5,950 nucleotides of DNA from the NCBI GenBank assembly GCA_945862475.1, contig CAMAYW010000166.1, forward strand, positions 1 to 5,950, read 5' to 3'. Below the pieces are notes generated by a model that searched no databases, was not told the origin of the DNA, and saw nothing but the letters and a program-made list of their open reading frames with translations. This document shows positions 1-5,950 of this stretch, piece after piece (positions within the stretch are counted from its first letter, which is position 1; every line of letters starts with the position of its first letter). The DNA is from Bacteriovorax stolpii. Its GTDB lineage: Bacteria > Bdellovibrionota > Bacteriovoracia > Bacteriovoracales > Bacteriovoracaceae. The position numbers and the translations under genes were made by a program.

Positions 1-771
1 GATATAGAAATTTCGAGGAAGATTATAAATTTGAGATTTAGTAGTAATGGGTTTTAAACCTGGGATGATAGGCACATTAATACCTTCCGCACGGCACTTA
101 TCAACGAATTCAAAAAACTTTTTATTATCAAAAAACATCTGAGTCACGATGTAGTCTGCTCCATTATCAATTTTTTGTTTTAAAAACTTAAGGTCCGTTT
201 TTAAATTCGGCGCCTCATAATGTTTTTCTGGGTAACCAGCAACTCCGATACAAAATTTTGTGGGAGTTGGGTTTTGAAGTTCGTCAGAAAGGTAAACCCC
301 TTTATTCATGGAATGAATTTGAGACACAAGTTCACTCGCAAAATGATGTCCGCCTTGAGTGGATTCAAAAGACTTTTGCCCTTTAATACAGTCACCCCTT
401 AGAGCGAGGACGTTATCAATACCGAGGAAATTAAGATCAATGAGAGCATACTCTGTTTCTTCTTTGGTAAACCCTCCGCAAATGATATGAGGGACAGTAT
501 CCACATGAAACTTGTGCATGAGAGCGGCACAGATAGAAACTGTTCCGGGGCGCTTTTTGATCGATTTTTGCTCAAGAAGTCCATTTGGCATTTTTTTAAA
601 AACATACTCTTCTCGGTGATAAGTCACATCAATGAATTTAGGTTTAAATTCCATGAGAGGAGTTACGTTATCAAAAAGTTTTTGGATACTCTCACCAGTA
701 CTAGGTGGAAGAATCTCAAAAGAGAAGAGTGTTGATTTGGAGTTCTTAATATGTTCAGTAACTTTTGCCAT
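1..771 (-). CDS. metF: 5,10-methylenetetrahydrofolate reductase, C-terminus cut by the window edge
   Basis: Flavoenzyme of the cytosol that reduces 5,10-methylene-tetrahydrofolate to 5-methyl-tetrahydrofolate, the methyl donor for the neighbouring MetH. I translated 257 residues from the ATG at 771 down to base 1 with no stop. The family is usually about 290-320 residues, so roughly the last 40-60 are missing. Visible family motifs: SFEILPP (17-23, whose Glu19 matches the catalytic Glu28 of the E. coli enzyme), DVTYH (48-52), ALRGD (123-127, Asp127 near the flavin), GVAGYPEKH (176-184), GADYIVTQMFFD (204-215) and PIIPGLKPI (234-242). The stretch around residues 154-172 before GVAGYPEKH is longer than in E. 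coli MetF and looks like the variant I remember from Bacteroidota and Bdellovibrionota. The start is supported by a Shine-Dalgarno 5 bases upstream. The gene has no promoter of its own that I can see and is probably expressed from the metH promoter. Family assignment is very secure; the lineage remark is from memory. Confidence 0.96.
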   Translation of the reverse strand, partial: MAKVTEHIKNSKSTLFSFEILPPSTGESIQKLFDNVTPLMEFKPKFIDVTYHREEYVFKKMPNGLLEQKSIKKRPGTVSICAALMHKFHVDTVPHIICGGFTKEETEYALIDLNFLGIDNVLALRGDCIKGQKSFESTQGGHHFASELVSQIHSMNKGVYLSDELQNPTPTKFCIGVAGYPEKHYEAPNLKTDLKFLKQKIDNGADYIVTQMFFDNKKFFEFVDKCRAEGINVPIIPGLKPITTKSQIYNLPRNFYI

Positions 772-776
772 AACGA

Positions 777-783
777 TCCTTTA
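777..783 (-). promoter_or_regulatory. metF ribosome binding site overlapping the metH stop codon
   Basis: Read on the minus strand, TAAAGGA (783 down to 777) contains the metH stop TAA and an AAGGA Shine-Dalgarno core, followed by 5 bases and the metF ATG at 771. Ribosomes ending metH finish on the metF binding site, which is the usual arrangement for translational coupling or re-initiation. The placement also settles the metF start. Confidence 0.8.
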
Positions 784-3700
784 AAATAAATTTGCTGAGA
801 GCCACTTTTCCATCTCAGAAAGGCTTATATCTTTTCTTTTGGCGTAATCTTCAACTTGATCTTTCCCTATTTTTCCAACGTTAAAATATCTCGCTTCAGG
901 ATGCGAAAAATACCATCCGCTGACGGACGAAGGAGGAACCATCGCCATCGAGTGAGTAAGAGTCACACCGATATTTTGTTCAATATTTAAAAGTCTAAAG
1001 AGAGTTTTCTTTTCTAAATGATCCGGACAAGCAGCATACCCAGGAGCAGGTCTAATCCCTTGATACTTTTCTCTCACAAGATCCTCTCTTGAGAGAGATT
1101 CTGTTGGGACATAGCCCCAATACTCTTTACGAACTTTCTCGTGAAGGCGTTCGGCAAAGGCCTCAGCTAAGCGGTCGGCCAGGGCCTTCACCATGATGGC
1201 ATTGTAATCATCATGATCTTTTTCGAATTTTTTAGACAACTCCTCTAATCCAATACCAGCAGTCACGCAAAAAGCTCCGACGTAATCTGTTTTTCCTAAT
1301 TCTTTAGGTGCAACAAAATCAGAAAGGCTTGGATTCGGAGAAGTCGCTTCATCCATTTGTCTTTGAGATCTTAGCATATGGAGAGTGGCTTCAATTTTGG
1401 ATGGATTTTCAGTCTGAACTTTTTTCGTGTGCTTTCCATGAGAGTCACAGTTCCACTCGTGAACTTTCTCATCAATAGCATAGATTTCGATATCATCTCC
1501 AATAGCATTGGCCGGGAACAGTCCCAAGACGGCCTTCGCTTTAAGAGATTTATTTTTCACAATATCATTTAAGAGTTGTTGGGCATCATTAAAAAGCTTT
1601 TTCGCTTCAACTCCAACTTCCTTATCATCAAAAATCGCTGGATAGGCCCCACGAAGTCTCCACGTCATAAAGAAGGGAGTCCAATCGATGTAGGGAACGA
1701 GTTCTGAAATCGGATAATCCTCAAGAACAGTCACTCCGAGCTTCGTTGGTTTTCGAATCTCAGATTTGTTCCAATCAATTTTTACTTTATTCGCCCTGGC
1801 TTCACTGAGAGTGAGATATTTTTCTTCTTTTTGAGAAGCTGCGTGAGCAATACGCATTTTTTCATATTCTGCTTTTTGCTCATCGTGAGTCTTCTTTTTG
1901 GTATTTTCATTCAGAAGTTTTTCAACGACGGGAACTGCCCTTGAGGCATCCGCTACGTGGATAATAGATCCAGAGTAATGAGGATCAATCTTAACTGCTG
2001 TATGAACGCGAGAGGTCGTGGCACCACCAATAAGAAGAGGCACTTTAAATTTAAGTCGCTCCATTTCTTTTGCGACATGAACCATCTCGTCTAGTGACGG
2101 AGTGATAAGACCAGAGAGCCCAATCATATCGACATTTTGTTTTTTGGCTTCTTCCAGAATCTTTTCACACGGTACCATGACTCCAATATCGATCACTTCA
2201 TAGTTATTACAACCAAGAACAACGCCGACGATATTTTTTCCAATATCATGAACATCGCCCTTCACGGTGGCCATGAGAATTTTTCCTGCATGAGTCACAG
2301 TCTTTCCTGATTTTTCAGCTTCAATATAGGGTTGAAGATAAGCGACCGCTTTTTTCATGACACGTGCAGATTTCACGACTTGAGGAAGAAACATTTTTCC
2401 TTCACCAAAAAGATCTCCCACCACATTCATTCCTGACATGAGGGGCCCTTCAATAACTTCAAGTGGGCGAGTGACTTTTTTTCTCACTTCTTCAGTGTCA
2501 GCTTCAATATGATCAACAATCCCCTTAATAAGTGCGTACTCTAGTCGCTTTTCAACTGGAAGGTTTCTCCATTCATCGTCTTTCTTTTCAATTTTTCCAA
2601 CGGATTTCACTTTAGAAGCAAACTCAATCATTCTCTCAGTGGCATCGTGACGGCGATTAAAGATCACGTCTTCCACGTGATCAAGGAGATCCTTCGGGAT
2701 ATCAGAATAAACGGGTAACGCCCCGGCATTCACGATTCCCATATCAAGACCAGCTTTGATGGCATGATAGAGAAAAGCCGAGTGCATCGCCTCACGAACG
2801 AGGTTATTTCCTCTAAATGAAAATGAAAGATTTGAAATACCACCACTCACTTTAGCAAAAGGAAGATTCTCTTTAATCCATTTCGTGGCAGCAATAAAGT
2901 CGACAGCATAATTGTTATGCTCTTCCATGCCGGTAGCGACAGTTAAAATATTGGGGTCAAAGATAATATCTTCAGGAGCGAAATTTACTTTTTCAGTAAG
3001 AATCTTATAGGCACGAGTACAAATTTCAATTCTTCTCTCTAGATTATCCGCCTGACCTTTTTCATCGAAGGCCATGACAACACAAGCAGCACCATATTTT
3101 TTTACAAGTTTCGCCTGTTCGATGAATTTTCCTTCTCCTTCTTTTAGAGAGAGTGAATTCACGATCGCCTTTCCTTGAATTCTTTTTAAACCCGCTTCAA
3201 TGACACTCCACTTGGATGAATCAATCATAAGTGGAACTTTCGCGATATCTGGTTCACTGGCGACAAGATTCACGAACGTCACCATCGCAGCTTCTGAATC
3301 AATCATCCCTTCATCCATATTGATGTCGATGATTTGGGCACCATTTTCAACTTGCTCACGAGCGACTCGAAGAGCGTCGTCGTAATTTTTTTCAACGATA
3401 AGTTTTTTAAAGGCAAGTGAACCCGTGAGGTTCGTTCTTTCTCCAATATTAATAAAATTCGATCCACTAAAAATTTTTAGTGGCTCAAGGCCTGACCACT
3501 TAGGAATATGATCATTTTTGGGAAGAGCGCGCGGAGCTGAATCTTTTGCTGCTTCTGCGATTGCTTTAATATGCTCATGAGTTGTTCCGCAACAGCCACC
3601 GACGATATTGACCCACTTGTTGCTAAACCATTCTTTAAGAGTACCCGCCATATGGTTTGGCGTTTCATCATATTGGCCAAATTCATTGGGAAGACCAGCA

Positions 3701-4512
3701 TTGGGGTAAACGGAAATATGAAACGGAGACTCCTTCGATAGAATCTCGATATATGGTCTCATGAGTTCGGCCCCAAGAGCACAATTAATTCCAATTGAGA
3801 GAAGGGGATAATGAGATACAGAATATAAAAAGGCTTCAATCGTTTGCCCAGAAAGTGTTCTCCCAGAGGCATCAGTAATGGTTCCAGAGACCATGACGGG
3901 AAGGGGCTTTTTGTTTTCTTTTTCAAAGTAATCAGCAATAGCAAAGAGAGCTGCCTTACAGTTTAAGGTATCAAAAACCGTTTCTACGAGTAGAATATCG
4001 ACTCCACCTTCCACGAGGTATTTTGTCTGTTCATAGTAATTAGCAACAAGTTGATCAAAATCAACGGCGCGAAATCCTGGGTTATTTACATCTGGTGAGA
4101 GGGATGCTGTTTTAGTTGTGGGCCCAATCGAGCCAGCGACAAACCGAGGTTTATGGGGATTTTTCTTCGTGAATTCATCAGCACAACGGCGCGCGATTTT
4201 TGCGGCTTCAAGATTGAGTTCTGGAACAAGATCTTCCATGTGATAGTCGGCCATGGAAATTCGCGTGCAACTAAAGGTGTTAGTTTCAATAATGTCAGCA
4301 CCACTTTCAAGATATTTTTTGTGAATTTCTTCAATCACGTTTGGTTTAGTGAGAACTAATAAATCATTATTCCCTTTCAGAGGATGCTTCCAATCTTTGA
4401 AGCGTTCTCCGCGATAATCGTGATCCTCTAGTTTATATTTTTGGATCATGGTCCCCATCGCACCATCGAGAATAAGAACTCTTTCTTTTAAAAGATTTTC
4501 TAGCTGTGACAT
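781..4512 (-). CDS. metH: Cobalamin-dependent methionine synthase (5-methyltetrahydrofolate-homocysteine methyltransferase)
   Basis: Cytosolic enzyme that moves a methyl group from 5-methyl-tetrahydrofolate through bound cobalamin to homocysteine, giving methionine and tetrahydrofolate. All modules are present in the usual order in 1243 residues (E. coli about 1227). The homocysteine domain (about 1-325) has zinc ligands Cys244 in GINCALG and Cys307/Cys308 in VGGCCGTT. The folate domain (about 350-615) has INIGERTN and GAQIIDINMDEG. The cobalamin cap (about 650-738) has MNVVGDLFGEGKMFLPQVV. The B12 Rossmann domain (about 742-870) has GDVHDIG, with His755 as the lower cobalt ligand and Asp753 and Ser806 completing the known Asp-His-Ser triad. 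The AdoMet reactivation domain (about 895-1240) has YIDWTPFF (Asp943), RPAPGYAACPDH (Arg1154) and GWYFSHPEARYF. No key residue is missing. The ATG at 4512 has a GAGGGA site just upstream, and the N-terminus lines up with the family. One oddity is about 20 extra residues near 1018-1045 relative to E. coli. Its partner metF follows after 9 bases. Confidence 0.99.
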   Translation of the reverse strand: MSQLENLLKERVLILDGAMGTMIQKYKLEDHDYRGERFKDWKHPLKGNNDLLVLTKPNVIEEIHKKYLESGADIIETNTFSCTRISMADYHMEDLVPELNLEAAKIARRCADEFTKKNPHKPRFVAGSIGPTTKTASLSPDVNNPGFRAVDFDQLVANYYEQTKYLVEGGVDILLVETVFDTLNCKAALFAIADYFEKENKKPLPVMVSGTITDASGRTLSGQTIEAFLYSVSHYPLLSIGINCALGAELMRPYIEILSKESPFHISVYPNAGLPNEFGQYDETPNHMAGTLKEWFSNKWVNIVGGCCGTTHEHIKAIAEAAKDSAPRALPKNDHIPKWSGLEPLKIFSGSNFINIGERTNLTGSLAFKKLIVEKNYDDALRVAREQVENGAQIIDINMDEGMIDSEAAMVTFVNLVASEPDIAKVPLMIDSSKWSVIEAGLKRIQGKAIVNSLSLKEGEGKFIEQAKLVKKYGAACVVMAFDEKGQADNLERRIEICTRAYKILTEKVNFAPEDIIFDPNILTVATGMEEHNNYAVDFIAATKWIKENLPFAKVSGGISNLSFSFRGNNLVREAMHSAFLYHAIKAGLDMGIVNAGALPVYSDIPKDLLDHVEDVIFNRRHDATERMIEFASKVKSVGKIEKKDDEWRNLPVEKRLEYALIKGIVDHIEADTEEVRKKVTRPLEVIEGPLMSGMNVVGDLFGEGKMFLPQVVKSARVMKKAVAYLQPYIEAEKSGKTVTHAGKILMATVKGDVHDIGKNIVGVVLGCNNYEVIDIGVMVPCEKILEEAKKQNVDMIGLSGLITPSLDEMVHVAKEMERLKFKVPLLIGGATTSRVHTAVKIDPHYSGSIIHVADASRAVPVVEKLLNENTKKKTHDEQKAEYEKMRIAHAASQKEEKYLTLSEARANKVKIDWNKSEIRKPTKLGVTVLEDYPISELVPYIDWTPFFMTWRLRGAYPAIFDDKEVGVEAKKLFNDAQQLLNDIVKNKSLKAKAVLGLFPANAIGDDIEIYAIDEKVHEWNCDSHGKHTKKVQTENPSKIEATLHMLRSQRQMDEATSPNPSLSDFVAPKELGKTDYVGAFCVTAGIGLEELSKKFEKDHDDYNAIMVKALADRLAEAFAERLHEKVRKEYWGYVPTESLSREDLVREKYQGIRPAPGYAACPDHLEKKTLFRLLNIEQNIGVTLTHSMAMVPPSSVSGWYFSHPEARYFNVGKIGKDQVEDYAKRKDISLSEMEKWLSANLF

Positions 4513-4517
4513 ATCTA

Positions 4518-4523
4518 TCCCTC
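4518..4523 (-). promoter_or_regulatory. metH ribosome binding site
   Basis: GAGGGA on the minus strand (4523 down to 4518), 5 bases before the ATG at 4512. It is a good Shine-Dalgarno match and supports this start codon over internal alternatives. Confidence 0.8.
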
Positions 4524-4540
4524 AATTTTGAATACACTAG

Positions 4541-4568
4541 GGTATAATTTGTTTAGCTGCAAAGTCAA
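4541..4568 (-). promoter_or_regulatory. Candidate sigma-70-type promoter for metH-metF
   Basis: On the minus strand TTGACT (4568-4563, 5 of 6 to the -35 consensus) is followed by a 16-base spacer and TATACC (4546-4541, 4 of 6 to the -10 consensus). Transcription would start near 4534, giving a leader of about 20 bases that carries only the Shine-Dalgarno. That leader is too short for a cobalamin or SAM riboswitch, so any control should act at the DNA, probably through the inverted repeats just upstream. This is consensus matching by eye, not a mapped start. Confidence 0.55.
4543..4548 (+). promoter_or_regulatory. Candidate -10 box facing the divergent gene
   Basis: A perfect TATAAT on the plus strand with no recognisable -35: the best hexamers 16-18 bases upstream match TTGACA poorly, and there is no TGn extension. 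It overlaps the proposed metH -10 box on the opposite strand. If it is used, the plus-strand gene would have a leader of about 100 bases containing both inverted repeats and the hairpin at 4631-4651. A second, weaker option is TAAAAT at 4596-4601, which also lacks a good -35. Confidence 0.3.
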
Positions 4569-4580
4569 GTGAAAATCACT
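4568..4580. promoter_or_regulatory. Inverted repeat AGTGA-N3-TCACT, possible operator
   Basis: Perfect 5-base arms (4568-4572 and 4576-4580) around AAA. It touches the upstream edge of the proposed metH -35 box and lies one base from a second dyad at 4582-4597. Size and placement fit a transcription-factor site, but arms this short also occur by chance. I do not recognise the consensus. Confidence 0.3.
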
Positions 4581-4581
4581 G

Positions 4582-4597
4582 TAATTACATGTAGTTA
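4582..4597. promoter_or_regulatory. 16-bp near-perfect palindrome, possible operator
   Basis: TAATTACATGTAGTTA reads the same on both strands at 14 of 16 positions, centred on ACATGT. It lies 13 bases upstream of the proposed metH -35 and within the leader or promoter region of the divergent gene, so a dimeric regulator here could control both directions. It does not resemble the MetJ box (AGACGTCT) or the MetR pattern (TGAA-N5-TTCA). The regulator is unknown. Confidence 0.4.
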
Positions 4598-4630
4598 AAA
4601 TATGTTTAGGGGGAGCATCAAAAATCCGAT

Positions 4631-4651
4631 AAGCCCTCATTATGAGGACTT
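4631..4651 (+). promoter_or_regulatory. Hairpin covering the Shine-Dalgarno of the divergent gene
   Basis: AAGCCCTCA (4631-4639), loop TTA, and TGAGGACTT (4643-4651) form a nine-position stem with a single C-A mismatch. Four more T residues follow (4652-4655), then the ATG at 4656. The right arm contains the whole GAGGA ribosome site, so the folded RNA would block translation. The stem plus the T-run also looks like a weak intrinsic terminator in the plus direction. No gene ends here, so a regulatory role (translational switch or attenuator) is the better reading. Stability was judged by eye. Confidence 0.5.
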
Positions 4652-4666
4652 TTTTATGAGAACTTT
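4642..4666 (+). repeat. Imperfect 14-base tandem repeat over the start codon
   Basis: ATGAGGACTTT (4642-4652) is repeated 14 bases later as ATGAGAACTTT (4656-4666), 10 of 11 identical. The second copy is the start of the gene. The first begins a five-codon reading frame, MRTFL, whose TGA stop (4657-4659) overlaps the gene's ATG. Confidence 0.6.
4644..4648 (+). promoter_or_regulatory. Ribosome binding site of the divergent gene
   Basis: GAGGA, 7 bases before the ATG at 4656, at standard spacing. It selects this ATG over the one at 4642, which reads only five codons. The site lies inside the right arm of the hairpin at 4631-4651. Confidence 0.7.
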
Positions 4667-5950
4667 CGCCATCTTCCTTATGCTTTATTCTCTTGTGGCC
4701 TCCGCTCAACAGGAGTTCTTTACGAGTGAAAATAAAAGAGAGGCCATAAGTTACTACAAAGATCGTCTTTATCGTGGATGCTCTGATTTAAAGGAAGAGC
4801 AGGAGCCCATCTCTCCCAAAGAGATGAAAAAAATCGTCGCCCTCTCATTGAAAATCGTTGAGGATCAATATTACCAGGCCTTTGATGAAAATCCCAAAGT
4901 CAAAAATGGTTTGCAAAAAGATCTTCTCGATCTTTCCAAAGATCCATCTTGTCAAAAGCCTGGGAACGATTGCCGTGCACGCCTTTTAGGATTATCGATT
5001 TATTACTATCAAACTTTTCGCGCTGATATTCCTGGATGTAAAGGGTATCAGAGTGTTCCTCCTATGGAGAAAGGCTTCAGTCAAGACTGTGAAGTTGAAC
5101 TGAAATATCGTAAATCGTTACTGCAAGGAGTTCATAACTCAAATTACGGACTACCAGGTGCAGGTACGTATAGAAAATGGCTCGTGAAATTAAAAAATGA
5201 TACGACCATGGATCTATTTAATCTAATTCTTCGAAAAGATAGAGTGAACCTTCATATTTGTAATTCCGTTCAAAGCGGAGTTGTTCATCAGTACGCTCTA
5301 GAAATTGATGAACCGGGTTCATACTACGTGGGACTTTATCCAGATTATGTTCCAGAAAAAAAACCGATTAAAGAATGTGTTGAAGAAAAGGTTACTCTTT
5401 ACAGTGAATTTATTCCGACTAGTTTTGACGAGGGCAGAAGCACCGTGGGTGCGGATCAAATTGAACCAGTGAAAATGAAGATTATCCAATTTGTAAAATC
5501 GAATCCTGAAATGGTTGTGACAGATATTTCTGTTACAGCGAGTTCTTCTAAGACTCCTTTTCATACTATCATTGGTGGAAAAAAAGTGATCGATCCCAAG
5601 AGTGATGAAAGAAATTTATCGCTCGCAAGTGAAAGGGCCCTCTTTGCAGGTAAAGTTTTAAATGAAATTAAAACGTCAAATGCTTCGTTTTCATCCATCG
5701 CTTTTGAAACGAAAGCAGAACTAGCGGGACCAGATTTTGATTCTACTGATCTTAATACAAGGTTCGTAACGAAGATGACTCCAGGCTATCTTGAACGAGT
5801 AGAGGCCATGTATCAAAAGCATGAAAAGCTTTTTAAAGATCAGGCGTTAAAAAATTCAGCGATGGATCTTATGAATGAAAAAGAATTTGTGAACCTCTAT
5901 CAAGCAAAATATAAACCTTTTCAGGGTTTCAGAGTCCACATTCGAGGCTA
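4656..5950 (+). CDS. Secreted protein of unknown function with a C-terminal OmpA-like region, cut by the window edge
   Basis: An open frame of 431 codons runs from the ATG at 4656 to the right edge without a stop. Residues 1-17 form a classic type I signal peptide: Arg2, a hydrophobic core, and Ala15-Ser16-Ala17 before Gln18. The mature protein should therefore be periplasmic or outer-membrane associated; no lipobox is present. Residues 25-160 are mostly charged and probably helical, with cysteines 42, 99, 106, 128 and 145. Residues 165-250 look beta-rich, with Cys202 and Cys241. From about 250 to 375 the pattern recalls OmpA/MotB peptidoglycan-binding domains: a FDEGRSTVGADQIEP segment, a hydrophobic helix ending in NPE, the strand DISVTASS, NLSLASERALFAGKVL (like the N..LS..RA..V...L helix, with Arg327 at the conserved Arg) and DLNTRF. 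The usual GHTD aspartate is absent, so the domain may be degenerate. A further 50 or so residues continue to the edge. The frame, signal peptide and ribosome site make the gene secure; the OmpA-like call is inference. It is probably not part of the methionine pathway. Confidence 0.88.
   Translation, partial: MRTFAIFLMLYSLVASAQQEFFTSENKREAISYYKDRLYRGCSDLKEEQEPISPKEMKKIVALSLKIVEDQYYQAFDENPKVKNGLQKDLLDLSKDPSCQKPGNDCRARLLGLSIYYYQTFRADIPGCKGYQSVPPMEKGFSQDCEVELKYRKSLLQGVHNSNYGLPGAGTYRKWLVKLKNDTTMDLFNLILRKDRVNLHICNSVQSGVVHQYALEIDEPGSYYVGLYPDYVPEKKPIKECVEEKVTLYSEFIPTSFDEGRSTVGADQIEPVKMKIIQFVKSNPEMVVTDISVTASSSKTPFHTIIGGKKVIDPKSDERNLSLASERALFAGKVLNEIKTSNASFSSIAFETKAELAGPDFDSTDLNTRFVTKMTPGYLERVEAMYQKHEKLFKDQALKNSAMDLMNEKEFVNLYQAKYKPFQGFRVHIRG

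Noticed and set aside
487..735. Plus-strand open frame of 82 codons
   Set aside because: It lies wholly antisense to metF, whose conserved motifs explain the region. No family resemblance.
1084..1097. CTCTC-TTGA-GAGAG hairpin inside metH
   Set aside because: The arms are only five bases long and the stretch codes for the expected residues of the reactivation domain.
2662..2682. Perfect 8-base inverted repeat (GATCACGT, loop of 5, ACGTGATC) inside metH
   Set aside because: It encodes the ordinary metH residues DHVEDVI, and about one such repeat is expected by chance in a window of this size.
4631..4655. Reading the hairpin and T-run as a plain transcription terminator
   Set aside because: No plus-strand gene ends upstream, metH and metF run the other way, and the right arm is the ribosome site of the next gene. 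A regulatory role fits better.
4515..4709. Minus-strand frame of 64 codons ending 2 bases before the metH ATG, considered as a leader peptide
   Set aside because: It needs a TTG start, overlaps the signal-peptide region of the secreted-protein gene, and contains the proposed metH promoter. The product looks random.
5319..5564. Minus-strand frame of 81 codons
   Set aside because: Antisense to the secreted-protein gene, whose longer frame has a signal peptide and ribosome site. The composition looks like a shadow.

Overview
This is an AT-rich bacterial window with three genes and almost no spare DNA. Two adjacent minus-strand genes encode the last two steps of methionine synthesis through the folate branch. 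They are cobalamin-dependent methionine synthase (metH, complete, 1243 residues, 781-4512) and 5,10-methylenetetrahydrofolate reductase (metF, positions 1-771, with its C-terminus beyond the left edge). A divergent plus-strand gene starts at 4656 and runs off the right edge. It encodes a secreted protein of unknown function whose C-terminal part resembles a degenerate OmpA-like peptidoglycan-binding domain.

Layout: metF and metH form a tight unit. The metH stop is 9 bases before the metF start, and the metF Shine-Dalgarno overlaps that stop, so co-transcription and probably translational coupling are expected. MetF makes 5-methyl-tetrahydrofolate, and MetH uses it to methylate homocysteine to methionine. 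The 143-base gap (4513-4655) is the only intergenic region of any size. It holds a plausible metH promoter, two adjacent inverted repeats that could be operator sites, a perfect TATAAT facing the divergent gene, and a hairpin that would bury that gene's Shine-Dalgarno. I see no B12 or SAM riboswitch in front of metH; the predicted metH leader is only about 20 bases.

Organism: a Gram-negative bacterium is likely, given the exported protein with a signal peptide and an OmpA-like domain. The MetF variant (GVAGYPEKH, GLKPI), the AT-rich codon use and the secreted-protein style would fit the Bdellovibrionota (Bacteriovorax-like) or, less well, the Bacteroidota. This is an impression from memory and needs a homology search.

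No mobile element, CRISPR array, tRNA or rRNA is visible. The methionine genes are ordinary housekeeping genes. The less usual content is the regulatory region between the divergent genes and the uncharacterised secreted protein.
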